Source of the DNA: Oligoflexia bacterium
Lineage (GTDB): Bacteria > Bdellovibrionota > Bacteriovoracia > Bacteriovoracales > Bacteriovoracaceae
Length of the DNA: 64,000 nucleotides
Direction: 5' to 3'
NCBI GenBank assembly: GCA_015232355.1
Contig: JADFZW010000008.1
Span: forward strand, 62,001-126,000
The translations under genes were made by a program, and so were the position numbers. This document shows, piece by piece, positions 53,994-63,827 of this stretch. The notes under the pieces are model-generated. The model was not told the origin of the DNA, searched no databases, and was given only the letters and a program-made list of their open reading frames with translations. The first letter of the stretch is position 1; every line of letters begins with the position of its first letter.

Positions 53994-55151
53994 ATGAATG
54001 AACAAAAATTTTTTAATTTTAGTAATATTAATATTCCTCCTATCTGCAACAAAATACTTGAAGATTTAAAACATGAAGTAGACTCGAAAACTAAACCACC
54101 AGGAAGCTTAGGTGATCTTGAATCGCTTGCAATTAAGATCGGTAAAATTCAACAAACATTAAACCCTCAATTAAGAAATCCTCATATTCTCATCTTTGCT
54201 GGCGACCATGGAATTGCAAAAAATTCTCCAATAAGTCCCTACCCTCAAGAGGTAACCTTTCAAATGGTATTAAATTTCTTAAGTGAAGGTGCGGCCATAA
54301 ATGTCTTTGCTAAACAAAATAATATCTCTCTTAAAGTAGTCGATGCTGGAGTTAATTTTGATTTCAACAACACTCCACTAATTCAAAAAAAACTTCCTTC
54401 ATCCATTGAATTTTTAGATCGAAAAATTAGAATGGGAACCAGAGACTATAGCAAAGAGAGTGCTATGACTTTAGAGGAGATGAACAAGGCGCTGTCAGAA
54501 GCAGCATCTATTGTTGATGAAATTCATGCTGAAAATAATAAAACAAATGGTTCTACAAATGGTTCTGATCATGGTTCTAACGTGATTGGATTTGGAGAGA
54601 TGGGAATTGGAAACACCAGCAGTGCATCGATATTTTTAAGTTTGCTTGCTAATCTTCCTCTTGAGAGTTGCGTGGGAGCAGGCACGGGACATAGTAGTGA
54701 GGGAATTAAAACTAAGATTTCCATTCTAGAAAATGCAATTAAAACTCACGCTCACGCATTATCATCATCCACCTCTTCTGCAACAGAATTTGCAACAACT
54801 GTAATGACCACCTTTGGTGGATATGAACTCTGTATGATGGCGGGAGCAATGTTGAGGGCCGCTGAATTACAGATGCTTATTTTAGTTGATGGATTTATCT
54901 CTTCCTCTGCAATGTTATGGTGCTCACATTTTGCTCCAAATATTTTGGACTACACTGTATTTTCTCATCTCTCAGAGGAGAGGGCCCACCGTTTAATGCT
55001 TGAACAAATGGATGCTCATCCAATTGTAAATTTAAAGATGCGCTTAGGAGAGGGTACTGGCGTTGCTGTTACCTATCCAATTATACAATCTGCAGTTAAT
55101 TTCTTAAATCAAATGGCCACCTTCAGCTCAGCGGGAGTTGCCAACAAGTAA
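53994..55151 (+). CDS. cobT: Nicotinate-nucleotide-dimethylbenzimidazole phosphoribosyltransferase
   Basis: A 385-residue CobT with TKPPGSLGDLESLAIKIGKIQ near the N-terminus, HILIFAGDHGIAKNSPISPYPQEVT, GFGEMGIGNTSSAS, and the catalytic Glu region MRLGEGTGVAVTYPI near residue 355. It makes alpha-ribazole phosphate from nicotinate mononucleotide and a lower-ligand base. Two small inserts enlarge it beyond the usual 350 residues (NNKTNGSTNGSDHGS and a Ser/Thr run). Followed 21 bp later by cobS, so the pair covers the nucleotide-loop half of cobalamin assembly; cobU/cobC are not here. Confidence 0.95.
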   Translation: MNEQKFFNFSNINIPPICNKILEDLKHEVDSKTKPPGSLGDLESLAIKIGKIQQTLNPQLRNPHILIFAGDHGIAKNSPISPYPQEVTFQMVLNFLSEGAAINVFAKQNNISLKVVDAGVNFDFNNTPLIQKKLPSSIEFLDRKIRMGTRDYSKESAMTLEEMNKALSEAASIVDEIHAENNKTNGSTNGSDHGSNVIGFGEMGIGNTSSASIFLSLLANLPLESCVGAGTGHSSEGIKTKISILENAIKTHAHALSSSTSSATEFATTVMTTFGGYELCMMAGAMLRAAELQMLILVDGFISSSAMLWCSHFAPNILDYTVFSHLSEERAHRLMLEQMDAHPIVNLKMRLGEGTGVAVTYPIIQSAVNFLNQMATFSSAGVANK

Positions 55152-55172
55152 TACAAAAAAAAAATAAAAAAA

Positions 55173-56030
55173 ATGATTAAACGAGAACTACAAATTTTTT
55201 TAATCGCGCTCTCTTATTTCACTCGTATACCAATACCAATCTCAATCCCAATATCCTACGATGAGGATAAAGCATCTCATATATTAAAATATTTTCCTTT
55301 GATTGGTATATTGATCGCTGCAAGTTCCTATTTTATTTTTTATCTCTTTCACTCTTTAATCGGTGTAACTGTAGAAATCTCCATTATACTCTCTATGATT
55401 TTCTCCACTGTAGTTACCGGGGCCCTACATGAAGATGGACTTGCTGATAGTATCGATGGATTTGGGGGAGGTTATGGTGATCGAGAAAAAATTTTAATGA
55501 TCATGAAGGATTCGCGCATTGGTAGTTTTGGAGCACTCTCTTTAATTTTCTCTCAATTACTAAAATTTTATTCTCTTCAAGCAATTGTTGAATCATGCTA
55601 CCCTATTACTCTACCTCTACTTCTACTTGCAATGATTAGTGCTCACGGATTATCACGTCTATTAGTATTCATTTACGTCTACAATCATACGAATTGTAAC
55701 AATGAAAAAGGAAAAGCAAGAGCAAGCAAATCCAAAGCTGTTACCAATAATCATCATCTCAGTGACTTCTTTATTGCTGCTCTCATCTCAATTGGGGTTA
55801 TTGGAATTGGAGTTGGAATTGGAATTGCTTATATCAATACCAATACTACCGGTATGCTAACTAGCTTACTGTTAGTACTAATACTGGTGCTGACACCCCT
55901 CTACTTTATAATAAAAAAATTCATTCACAAGCGTCTTGCTGGATACACTGGCGACACTCTAGGGGCAATTCAACAAATTTTTGAGTTAACTATCTATGTA
56001 ATATTTTCGTTTATGATTGTGGGTTGTTAA
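55173..56030 (+). CDS. cobS: Adenosylcobinamide-GDP ribazoletransferase (cobalamin synthase)
   Basis: A 285-residue inner-membrane protein with six or so helices. The family motif GALHEDGLADSIDGFGGGYGDREKIL lies near residue 88, followed by MKDSRIGSFGALSLIF. The C-terminus has HKRLAGYTGDTLGAIQQIFEL, the conserved GYTGDxLGA. It joins adenosyl-GDP-cobinamide with alpha-ribazole. The array IGVIGIGVGIGIAYINTNTTG shows local repeat growth. Its last 20 bp overlap the 3' end of the convergent carboxypeptidase gene. Confidence 0.95.
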   Translation: MIKRELQIFLIALSYFTRIPIPISIPISYDEDKASHILKYFPLIGILIAASSYFIFYLFHSLIGVTVEISIILSMIFSTVVTGALHEDGLADSIDGFGGGYGDREKILMIMKDSRIGSFGALSLIFSQLLKFYSLQAIVESCYPITLPLLLLAMISAHGLSRLLVFIYVYNHTNCNNEKGKARASKSKAVTNNHHLSDFFIAALISIGVIGIGVGIGIAYINTNTTGMLTSLLLVLILVLTPLYFIIKKFIHKRLAGYTGDTLGAIQQIFELTIYVIFSFMIVGC

Positions 56031-56706
56031 ATTTACCAAGCAATATCTCTGAAGTGAATAGTTTAAGTAATCCTACTTTATTCTCATCCCAAATATCTTT
56101 TAGCGATTTATTCTTTTTTAACTTTGGAAATTCAAAGGTTATCACTGGAACATCATGCTTTTCAGGTAAGTACTTTCCAAGTGATCCTGGAGTAGAGTAA
56201 CCAATATTATCGGCCACAGGGTATTTATTGAACTGACTAATAAAATCTGCCACATCTTTACATTCGCCATTGTAGTTCAGTAGTGGACGCCAAGAATGAA
56301 AACTAATCATAAATTTTGGTGGATACTGTTCAAACAATTTTACCAATGCTTCGTTTTCTGGCTCACTTAATGGTTTAGGCCCTGGATGAAATTGTTGTTC
56401 CGAAAATTCTGCCATCCAATCACTGGTGGGCAAATTGCGATTCAAATCCACTCCATGAGCATTAACTCTAGTTCCTGCACAATAACCATCAAGATTTAAA
56501 ATTGGGATAATGATTAAAGGAATTCCCAGCGTTTCTAAAAGTTCTATCCAATCAATAATCTGTTGTAAAACGTAAACGCCCTCAACTTCATCTCCGTGAA
56601 CTCCAGCTAAAAGGTAGAGGTACTTTGGGGATTTCTCTTTGGTTTTCAAAGCACGAATATCTTTTCCCTCAACACTCTTTCCGATCTTAATCTCCGATAA
56701 GATCAT
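56011..56706 (-). CDS. Zinc carboxypeptidase (M14, MpaA-like)
   Basis: A 231-residue protein. M14 marks are LAGVHGDEVEGVYVLQQ (H-x2-E zinc ligands), LNLDGYCAGTRVNAHGVDLNRNLP (Arg and Asn substrate residues, DLNRN), SFHSW (third zinc His) and VITFEFPK (catalytic Glu). The size fits MpaA, which removes meso-diaminopimelate from murein peptides in the cytosol. No signal peptide is present. AAGGAG lies before the ATG. It starts 23 bp after the QueD-like gene on the same strand. Confidence 0.87.
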   Translation of the reverse strand: MILSEIKIGKSVEGKDIRALKTKEKSPKYLYLLAGVHGDEVEGVYVLQQIIDWIELLETLGIPLIIIPILNLDGYCAGTRVNAHGVDLNRNLPTSDWMAEFSEQQFHPGPKPLSEPENEALVKLFEQYPPKFMISFHSWRPLLNYNGECKDVADFISQFNKYPVADNIGYSTPGSLGKYLPEKHDVPVITFEFPKLKKNKSLKDIWDENKVGLLKLFTSEILLGKFNNPQS

Positions 56707-56728
56707 CTATAAAACTCCTTGTTACTTG

Positions 56729-57247
56729 TTAATTTGTTAATTTATAACTTGCTGATTGCCCTGGTGTCTCTTCCACTTCCATTTCCATCTCCTTAAAAGA
56801 AAGATTAAATTCATTTAATATCTCCTGCCTTACTCTATGAAGTAAATAGTGTGCCAGCAACTCCACACTGCTATTTTGTATTGGGAGAAGTAGAACATCT
56901 TTTTTAGGAATGGAGAAAAAGTCATTATATATTTTCAATTGGTAATTATCAGTGTTGTTAATATTAATAGAACCAAATTTATCCTCACTGATCTTTAAGA
57001 ATGGATTTTCACTTGGCAAAAGTAGGCGATGATCAAGTGAATCGCATACTCTTTTAAGTAGCGGCTTAATATCTAAAAAATTAAAGACCATATCTTTATT
57101 TAAAATTAGTGAATGTAATTTAAGATTTACAGAGTAATTATGGCCATGCAATGGTTCGCGTTTGCCATTATCGAATATTAAAAAATGTGATGCAGAAAAA
57201 TTTAGATATTGCTTGAAGACATTTATAGAGTAAGAATTAGAATTCAT
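56729..57247 (-). CDS. queD: 6-pyruvoyl-tetrahydropterin synthase / QueD-like protein
   Basis: I start at an ATG at 57247; an in-frame GTG at 57268 is less likely. The 172-residue enzyme has LNFSASHFLIF (first zinc His), REPLHGHNYSVNLKL (second and third His), and RVCDSLDHRLLLP, with the catalytic Cys-Asp-His area. The C-terminal Glu region is EMEMEVEETPGQSASY. QueD makes 6-carboxy-tetrahydropterin for queuosine; PTPS makes the biopterin precursor. The Cys position is not decisive between them. A TTGTTA-type repeat touches its stop codon. Confidence 0.85.
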   Translation of the reverse strand: MNSNSYSINVFKQYLNFSASHFLIFDNGKREPLHGHNYSVNLKLHSLILNKDMVFNFLDIKPLLKRVCDSLDHRLLLPSENPFLKISEDKFGSININNTDNYQLKIYNDFFSIPKKDVLLLPIQNSSVELLAHYLLHRVRQEILNEFNLSFKEMEMEVEETPGQSASYKLTN

Positions 57248-57448
57248 AATATATTTTTTATAGTGCACATAAAGTGTATATTCAGTTAAAATTAAAGTTA
57301 AAATTAAAGTTAACTATAAAATTAACTAAATCTTAACAAATTAATATGAAAACTATTATCTAAAAATTCGTGAAATAGCAAAGCTTAGCAAGTTATGCTA
57401 GAGTAAATTAATTAGTTATTATAGATAATCTAAATAAGGAGCGTGTCG

Positions 57449-58747
57449 GTGAGTGAAAATTCGCAAGATCATAACAATCACAAAGATAAAAAAATAAATG
57501 AAAAATTAGATGAAAAATTAGAACAAGAAGTTCAAAGGCAATATGGAATAATTTCAAAAAACACAGTCGAGATTGTTCCAGATGAGGATTTAAAAAATTT
57601 ACTTCGCTGGTCGATTAGTAGTGGTACTCCTCTTCGAGTAAAGTGTGGTATCGATCCAACAAGCTCTAACGTTCATGTTGGGCATTTAGTTCCATACAGA
57701 AAGATGCGCGAATTTCAAGATCTTGGTCATACTGGTGTTGTAATTATAGGGGACTATACAGCTCAAATTGGTGACCCTAGCGGTAAGAATGAGACTCGGC
57801 CACCTCTAAGCGCTGAAGAGACAAAAAATAATGCCGCCACCTATATGGAACAAATTTTTACAGTACTCGATCGAAACAAAACCGAAATACGTCATCAAAC
57901 GGAGTGGTTTAGCAAAACAACTCTAGCAGAAATCTTAAGATGGGCCAGTCAAACTACAGTTGCCAAATTACTCTCTCATGAAACATTTAAAAGAAGAATA
58001 GATGCTGGAAATCCACTGGCACTTCATGAATTCTTCTATCCTATTCTACAAGGAATGGATTCAGTATTCATCAACGCTCACGTAGAATTAGGAGGAACTG
58101 ATCAACGTTTTAATGTTTTAATGGGAAGAGATTTTCAGCGCGCACGTGGAGAGCGAACACAAGTTGCAATTTTACTTCCGATTATTTTAGGACTTTGTGG
58201 AACTCAGAAGATGAGTAAATCACTTGGTAATTATGTAGGAATAAATGATGAACCATTTGATAAATTTGGTAAGTTCATGAGTATCCCTGATAATTTAATG
58301 AGCACATATTATCGTTATATTTTATGGAGTAGTGAGGAGGAGATTTTACGAATTGAAAGTGGAATTAAAGATGGATCACTTCACCCCAATGAGATTAAAA
58401 AAACTCTAGCACAAAAAGTGGTTGCTTTTTTTCATGGTGAAGATGTTGGACAAAAAATGCGCGAGCAATTTGAATCAGTATTTTCTAAAGGAAAAATTCC
58501 CGATGAGATAAGTGAATTCAAATTTGAACGAGGAAAAACTTTAACTGATCTTTTGGTTGATTCACAAACAGTTAGTAGCAGAAGCGAAGTTAGAAGATTA
58601 GTTCAACAAAAAGCAATCATCATCTTAGAAGATGATAAGAGTGAAAAAGATGGTGTAAAAGTTAGTGATCAATTTTTAGTAATCGATGAAAGTTACTGTG
58701 GAAAAATAGTCAAAACAGGCAAACGTCGCTTTTTAAAATTAAAGTAG
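57449..58747 (+). CDS. tyrS: Tyrosyl-tRNA synthetase
   Basis: I start at the GTG at 57449, 7 nt after AAGGAG; the GTG at 57443 is too close to that site. The 432-residue enzyme has the class I signature SNVHVGHLVPYRKM (HIGH variant HVGH), MGRDFQRARGE, and KMSKSLGNYVGI. The C-terminal S4 RNA-binding domain is TLTDLLVDSQTVSSRSEVRRLVQQKAIII. It is the TyrZ-like form with HVGH. rnhA follows 6 bp later. Confidence 0.97.
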   Translation: MSENSQDHNNHKDKKINEKLDEKLEQEVQRQYGIISKNTVEIVPDEDLKNLLRWSISSGTPLRVKCGIDPTSSNVHVGHLVPYRKMREFQDLGHTGVVIIGDYTAQIGDPSGKNETRPPLSAEETKNNAATYMEQIFTVLDRNKTEIRHQTEWFSKTTLAEILRWASQTTVAKLLSHETFKRRIDAGNPLALHEFFYPILQGMDSVFINAHVELGGTDQRFNVLMGRDFQRARGERTQVAILLPIILGLCGTQKMSKSLGNYVGINDEPFDKFGKFMSIPDNLMSTYYRYILWSSEEEILRIESGIKDGSLHPNEIKKTLAQKVVAFFHGEDVGQKMREQFESVFSKGKIPDEISEFKFERGKTLTDLLVDSQTVSSRSEVRRLVQQKAIIILEDDKSEKDGVKVSDQFLVIDESYCGKIVKTGKRRFLKLK

Positions 58748-58753
58748 AAGAAT

Positions 58754-59443
58754 ATGAGTATAAAAAAAATCGATCAGATATTAGAATTAGTGAATGAACT
58801 TAAAAATTTGCTTAATCTTAATAATAATGACTCCAGCAAAAATTTAATCGAACAAATTGAAGCAAAATTAAATGATTTAAATATCTCTATTAATACTAAC
58901 AATACCTTTGAATCCATGAAAAAAAAAGGTGACGTTTTTAATCTACCTTTGCCCGCAGATTTTTTAGAAGCTAATGCTAAACTAGCGCTATTTGCAGACG
59001 GAGCATCGAGAGGAAATCCTGGAGCAGGTGCCTTTGCAGTTTTCGCTCAATGGCCAGATGAAAAAATTGCATTTGATTTAAGTGATTTTGCTCCCAATGT
59101 AACCAATAATCAGATGGAGTTGTTAGCGGTAATTAGTGGCCTTAAAGAAATCACCAACTCTTTAGCAACAAACGTTCGAGAAAGTATTTTTGTCTACACA
59201 GATTCAAGATATGTTGTTGATGGTGCCAACAGTTGGCTTAGTAGTTGGAAGAAACGTAATTGGAAAAAAGCAGATAATAAAACTCCAGAAAATTTAAATC
59301 TATGGCAGGAGCTAGATCAACTTCTTTTAAATTTTAAGAAGGTTAAATTCATTTGGGTAAAGGGTCACCAAGGCCATCCTCAAAACGAAAGATGCGATAA
59401 GATCTGCAATCAAATACTTGATAAAATGCTATCACCTACTTAA
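58754..59443 (+). CDS. rnhA: Ribonuclease HI with an N-terminal helical extension
   Basis: A 229-residue protein. The RNase H core runs from ALFADGASRGNPGAGAFAVFAQ to DKICNQIL with all carboxylates: Asp in FADGAS, Glu in NNQMELLAV, Asp in VYTDSRYVVDGA, and Asp in NERCDKIC, plus the WVKGHQGHPQNE His. The first 75 residues are a Leu/Asn-rich coiled region not usual in RNase HI; it could add substrate binding or be a small fused domain. It degrades RNA in RNA/DNA hybrids. Confidence 0.93.
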   Translation: MSIKKIDQILELVNELKNLLNLNNNDSSKNLIEQIEAKLNDLNISINTNNTFESMKKKGDVFNLPLPADFLEANAKLALFADGASRGNPGAGAFAVFAQWPDEKIAFDLSDFAPNVTNNQMELLAVISGLKEITNSLATNVRESIFVYTDSRYVVDGANSWLSSWKKRNWKKADNKTPENLNLWQELDQLLLNFKKVKFIWVKGHQGHPQNERCDKICNQILDKMLSPT

Positions 59444-59551
59444 CTAGAACATTTTGTCCTCATTTATCTTTTTTCAATACATTATTATAATTTAAATCAC
59501 ATAAGTAATTACTTTTTATTATTAATATCATTATTAGTATGGAAGCCAATT

Positions 59552-60097
59552 ATGAGCATGATTGAAAATTTAAAAGAATCCCACGTACTCTTTGTTGATG
59601 ATGAAGATGATATTTTGAATGTAATGAAGAGAATGATGATAGATGAGATTGATCATATCTTTACTGCAAACAATGTTGAACTTGCACTTGAAATTTTTAA
59701 TAACAACCAGATCGATGTGGTGGTTTTAGATTATAAAATGCCCCAAAAAAATGGGTTAACTCTGCTTAAAGAATTTAAAGCTCTCAAACCAAAAACTGTC
59801 TTTATTATGATTACAGGATACGGAGATAAAGAGATTATTCAAAATGCACTAAGAGATGATATTTTTGATGTAATCGACAAACCATTTGACAATAAATATA
59901 TCAAAAAAACTATTCTAAACGCCATACAAAAAAGTCACTATCAAGCAGTAGTTGCTGATGTTGTTGATACTTTTATTTCTAATTATGCCCGCTTAGAATT
60001 TCAAGATTTTTCTAAGCTAAATTATGAAGATAGAGAAAAGATTATACAAACTGTTCTTGAATTGACCAGAAATAGAATAAAAAATAAAATAAAATAA
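59552..60097 (+). CDS. Single-domain response regulator with C-terminal helices
   Basis: A 181-residue protein. The receiver domain has FVDDEDDILNVMKRM, VVVLDYKMPQKNG with the phospho-acceptor Asp near 58, FIMITGYGD, and the Lys in VIDKPFDN. After it come about 60 residues of helix but no recognised output domain. It starts the chemotaxis cluster, 16 bp before the MCP gene. A CheY-like role, or control of a partner, is likely. An AAAAT array spans its stop codon. Confidence 0.9.
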   Translation: MSMIENLKESHVLFVDDEDDILNVMKRMMIDEIDHIFTANNVELALEIFNNNQIDVVVLDYKMPQKNGLTLLKEFKALKPKTVFIMITGYGDKEIIQNALRDDIFDVIDKPFDNKYIKKTILNAIQKSHYQAVVADVVDTFISNYARLEFQDFSKLNYEDREKIIQTVLELTRNRIKNKIK

Positions 60098-60113
60098 AAT
60101 AAAGGAGGAACTT

Positions 60114-61799
60114 ATGCTTAATAACATTCGTATTGGAACTAAGATTTTTGGTGGATTTATAATCATTATAACATTCGCTGTAATTGTTGGGGTTACTGGT
60201 ATTTCAAAACTTCATGAAATAGAAGATGCTGATAAGCTATTATATGATAAAGCTTTGATTCCTATTAAAGACTTAGGCGAAATTCAATCTCTTGTACAAC
60301 GATCACGAGTAAATCTTCGTGATAGCGTAATCTCCTTTAACCTAGCTGATGCGCAAAGATTCGCAAATCGCCTAAATGAAATAACAAAAATGTTGGATAA
60401 AAAAAATGATGATTATAGCAAATCATTTTTAGATGATACTGATAAAAAATTATTCGAAGACTACCACAACAATTTACATAAATTAGAAGCATTCTATCCA
60501 TCAATAATTAGCAATGCTCTTGAGCAAAAAGATGCCAAGGCAGTCGAGATAATGAGAGGACCAGCTTACATTGCCTATCAAGAGTTAAGCAAATCACTCG
60601 ATTTATTAGTTGAATACAATGTTAATGCTGCCAAAAAAATTGTCGAAGGAAATACTCAACTGGCGGATCGTTCAACTTTAATTATGATTATTTTATTAGC
60701 TGTTGGTTCACTAATCTCTTTTATTTTTGCTTGGTATATTACTTACTCTATCACTGGTGCTTTAAAGAAGGGTGTAGCAATGATGGAGACTATGGCCAAC
60801 TATAATCTACAACAACGCCTTAAAATGGAACGAAAAGATGAGATTGGTGTGTTGGCCTCCAGTATGGATCTCTTCTCTGATAAATTAGAGGAGATGGTCT
60901 CTAAAGTTGGTAGTTCCGCTGAACAATTAAATGCCGCTACAGAAGAGATCTCTTCTAGCTCTCAACAAATCTCCGATGGGGCCCAACAACAATCGGCATC
61001 CTTTGAAGAACTCTCTAGTTCAGTACAATCAAATGCTACCAATGCAACTAAAGCAAATGATATCGCTCAAAAAGCAGTTGGTAGTGCCGAGAAAGCTGGT
61101 CATGGAATGCTCAATACTATTGAAGCAATTAATACTATCGAAAAGAGTTCTAAGCGAATTGCCGATGCTGTTGCTATTATAACTGATATTGCTGATCAAA
61201 CAAATCTCTTGGCCCTCAATGCGGCCATTGAAGCAGCAAGAGCGGGCGAGCATGGGAAGGGTTTTGCGGTAGTTGCTGATGAGGTAAGAAAATTAGCAGA
61301 AAAGAGTGCTAACTCTGCTAAGGAGATTACTGATTTAATCAAAGATAGTTTAAAACAAGTTGAAAATGGAGTTACCCTATCTCGCACCTCTGGTGATTTA
61401 ATTAAAACAATTGTTGAAGATGTAAATCAAATTGCTGAACAAATTCAATTAATCTCGAATGCCACTCAAGAGCAAGCGGCCACCATGGAAGAAAACACTT
61501 CGGTTACTCAATCAAACGCTGCTTCCAGTGAGGAGTTAGCGGCATCAGCTGAAGAGTTAGCGGCACAAGCAGAATCATTAAGTATTTTAGTTTCAAAATT
61601 TGTAATTAGCAGTAACAGTGCTTATAGTAGCAACAATGGAAATCTACTCTCAATAAATGGTAATGGAAGTAGAGGAAGTAGTGAAAATAGTGGAATGAAT
61701 AAATATGATAGAAAGAAAAATTATTCATCTAATTCTAATCATTCTAATAGAAACAATGTAGGCAAAAGTAAAAGTGAAGCAAAGTTAAGTATTGCTTAA
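60114..61799 (+). CDS. Methyl-accepting chemotaxis protein
   Basis: A 561-residue MCP with AAAGGAGG upstream. TM1 is at about 12-31, a four-helix-bundle sensor domain follows to about 190, TM2 at 192-213, HAMP near 215-265, then the signalling helices with the tip [46 protein letters not shown]. The C-terminal tail is Ser/Asn-rich with no NWETF-type docking peptide. It senses small ligands in the periplasm and controls a CheA kinase not seen in this window. The first cheW follows within 20 bp. Confidence 0.97.
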   Translation: MLNNIRIGTKIFGGFIIIITFAVIVGVTGISKLHEIEDADKLLYDKALIPIKDLGEIQSLVQRSRVNLRDSVISFNLADAQRFANRLNEITKMLDKKNDDYSKSFLDDTDKKLFEDYHNNLHKLEAFYPSIISNALEQKDAKAVEIMRGPAYIAYQELSKSLDLLVEYNVNAAKKIVEGNTQLADRSTLIMIILLAVGSLISFIFAWYITYSITGALKKGVAMMETMANYNLQQRLKMERKDEIGVLASSMDLFSDKLEEMVSKVGSSAEQLNAATEEISSSSQQISDGAQQQSASFEELSSSVQSNATNATKANDIAQKAVGSAEKAGHGMLNTIEAINTIEKSSKRIADAVAIITDIADQTNLLALNAAIEAARAGEHGKGFAVVADEVRKLAEKSANSAKEITDLIKDSLKQVENGVTLSRTSGDLIKTIVEDVNQIAEQIQLISNATQEQAATMEENTSVTQSNAASSEELAASAEELAAQAESLSILVSKFVISSNSAYSSNNGNLLSINGNGSRGSSENSGMNKYDRKKNYSSNSNHSNRNNVGKSKSEAKLSIA

Positions 61800-61818
61800 A
61801 TGTAAAGAGGTGTTACTG

Positions 61819-62340
61819 ATGGATATTAATTCTCAATCGAATTTGCAACCAAATTCACACTTATCAAGTAATCACTCCGATGAATTAGGTCAATATGTTT
61901 GTTTTAAATTGGGTAAGGACGAGTATGGTTTGGATATTAAGTACATCCAAGAAGTAATCAGAATACCAACCATCACTCATGTTCCTCAAATGCCAGATTT
62001 TGTTTTAGGAATCGTAAATATTCGAGGAAAAATAGTTCCTATATTTGATTTAAGAAAAAAATTAATGTTACCACAAGAACCATTTAATAAACTCTCAAAG
62101 CTCATAGTTACCAATAAAAAAAATTCCTTAATCAGTTTTGTTATCGATGAAATCTCCGATAATGTAAAATTACATTTAAACCAATTGGATCCATCTCCAA
62201 GTGTTAAAACTAAAATTGATAAGAGTTGTATTAATGGTATCGGCATTGTTAACGAAAGAATGATTGTCATTTTAGATTTTGAAAAGTTAATTGAAACAAT
62301 TAACATGGAAGTTCATATGAAATTCATTAAAAGTTCATAA
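61819..62340 (+). CDS. cheW: CheW coupling protein 1
   Basis: I start at the ATG at 61819, with AGAGG 8 nt upstream; a TTG at 61792 that overlaps the MCP stop is less likely. The 173-residue protein shows the CheW fold: QYVCFKLGKDEYGLDIKYIQEVIRIPTITHVPQMPDFVLGIVNIRGKIVPIFDLRKKL as separate strands around residues 20-90, then SFVIDEISDNVKL. A Ser/Gln/Asn-rich head of 20 residues precedes it. Links the MCP to CheA. Confidence 0.93.
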   Translation: MDINSQSNLQPNSHLSSNHSDELGQYVCFKLGKDEYGLDIKYIQEVIRIPTITHVPQMPDFVLGIVNIRGKIVPIFDLRKKLMLPQEPFNKLSKLIVTNKKNSLISFVIDEISDNVKLHLNQLDPSPSVKTKIDKSCINGIGIVNERMIVILDFEKLIETINMEVHMKFIKSS

Positions 62341-62387
62341 TAGTATAATAGATTTAAAAAAGATCGTAAAATAAAGTGAGGTAATAA

Positions 62388-62894
62388 GTGAGTAAGAATT
62401 CAAAAATACTTCAACTTGTTGAGTTCGTACTGCATGGTAATAGCTATGCTCTGCCTATTCAAAATGTACAAGAAATAATAAAATTGATTGAAATAGTTAA
62501 TGTGCCTAAAGCACCAACATTTGTTGAAGGTGTTATTAATTTAAGAGATAAAATAGTTCCAGTGATTGATCTTAAGAAAAGATTTTCACTAAAAGCAAAG
62601 AGTATTGATAATTCCACTATGTCATCTAACACTGACAACTCCTCTCGAATAATTATCTCTGATATCTCTAACTATACTGTTGGTTTAATTGTTGATCATG
62701 TTCACCAAGTAATTGATGTTGATGAATCCTCATTTGAAAAAAAACCTGATATAACTACCAGTATAGATCAAGATTTTATCGCTGGAATGGTAAAACACAA
62801 AAATAAGATAATAATTATTTTGAATCCACTAAAAATTTTAACTAGTTCTGAAACAAGCAATCTAAATATAATAGAATGTAATAATAGGCCTTAA
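62388..62894 (+). CDS. cheW: CheW coupling protein 2
   Basis: A 168-residue CheW from a GTG start with GAGG upstream. LQLVEFVLHGNSYALPIQNVQEIIKL, VEGVINLRDKIVPVIDLKKRFSL and VDHVHQVIDVDESSFEKKP give the usual pattern. A Ser/Asp loop (DNSTMSSNTDNSS) is inserted between strands. The two CheW proteins differ enough to serve separate receptor or kinase interfaces. 3 bp from cheR. Confidence 0.92.
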   Translation: MSKNSKILQLVEFVLHGNSYALPIQNVQEIIKLIEIVNVPKAPTFVEGVINLRDKIVPVIDLKKRFSLKAKSIDNSTMSSNTDNSSRIIISDISNYTVGLIVDHVHQVIDVDESSFEKKPDITTSIDQDFIAGMVKHKNKIIIILNPLKILTSSETSNLNIIECNNRP

Positions 62895-62897
62895 GAT

Positions 62898-63791
62898 ATG
62901 TCAATGTTAGATTTAACGGAGAAAGAATTTGAAAAAATTGTAGAGATCATGTACAAAGCTACAGGAGTATTTCTCCGTTCAACTAAAAAAAATCTTATAA
63001 TAAATCGTTTGCGTACGCGACTTGCAGATTTAAAGTTAAACTCATTTAGTGCCTACATTGCTTTATTGGAAAAAAATTCAACTGATGAAATAAATATCTT
63101 TATTAATCAAATTACCACTAATGAAACCTATTTTTTTCGTCACGCACTTCAATTCAATTTTTTACATGATGTTATTTTACCTGATTTAAAGGAAAAATAT
63201 ACTCATCAGAGTATTCGTATTTGGTCGGCCGCATGCTCAAGTGGAGAAGAACCCTACTCTATTGCTATTCTCTGCAAAGAGTTTTTAAAAAATAATATAA
63301 ATATATCAAATGATTATATTCCTAATATAGAAATCATTGGCTCTGATATCAATAGTGAGGTTATTGTTGAAGCAATGGAAGCACATTATGGAGAAAAAAG
63401 TTTGAGGGAAACTCCAGAATCAATTATAGCAAAATATTTTATTGAAAAAAAAATCCCCATTCATAAAAGCAGTAAACCTCAAAATACTGCTAGTTCAATT
63501 AATTCAATTAACCCAATTTCAATAAGATATTATTTAAATTCCGAAATAAAAAAGTCGGTTAAATTTATTGCTCACAATCTACTCAATGAATTTGCTCAAA
63601 AATCTTTTGATGTGATTTTTTTAAGAAATGTTTTAATTTATTTTGATAGCTATTCAAAAAAAAGAGTACTCAGTAACTTATATGCTAAAATTAATAATGG
63701 TGGATATTTGATTTTAGGATTATCAGAGGGACTTAATGATACTGATTTAAAATTTAAATTTATTCACTCTGGAATCTATAAAAAAGAATAA
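62898..63791 (+). CDS. cheR: CheR protein-glutamate methyltransferase
   Basis: A 297-residue CheR. The N-terminal domain ends ITTNETYFFRHALQFNFL. The SAM-binding motif is RIWSAACSSGEEPYSIAILC, followed by IIGSDINSEVIVEA and VIFLRNVLIYFD. It methylates Glu residues of the MCP for adaptation, opposed by the CheB gene that follows 36 bp later. The spacer carries AAAGAATAAAGG repeats. Confidence 0.95.
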   Translation: MSMLDLTEKEFEKIVEIMYKATGVFLRSTKKNLIINRLRTRLADLKLNSFSAYIALLEKNSTDEINIFINQITTNETYFFRHALQFNFLHDVILPDLKEKYTHQSIRIWSAACSSGEEPYSIAILCKEFLKNNINISNDYIPNIEIIGSDINSEVIVEAMEAHYGEKSLRETPESIIAKYFIEKKIPIHKSSKPQNTASSINSINPISIRYYLNSEIKKSVKFIAHNLLNEFAQKSFDVIFLRNVLIYFDSYSKKRVLSNLYAKINNGGYLILGLSEGLNDTDLKFKFIHSGIYKKE

Positions 63792-63827
63792 AGAAAAGAA
63801 TAAAGGAAATAATAAAGGAAAGAATAC

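Noticed and set aside
56011-56030. The 20-bp 3' overlap of cobS and the carboxypeptidase as a frameshift sign
   Set aside because: Both proteins end with normal family C-termini; convergent overlaps of this size are common in compact genomes.
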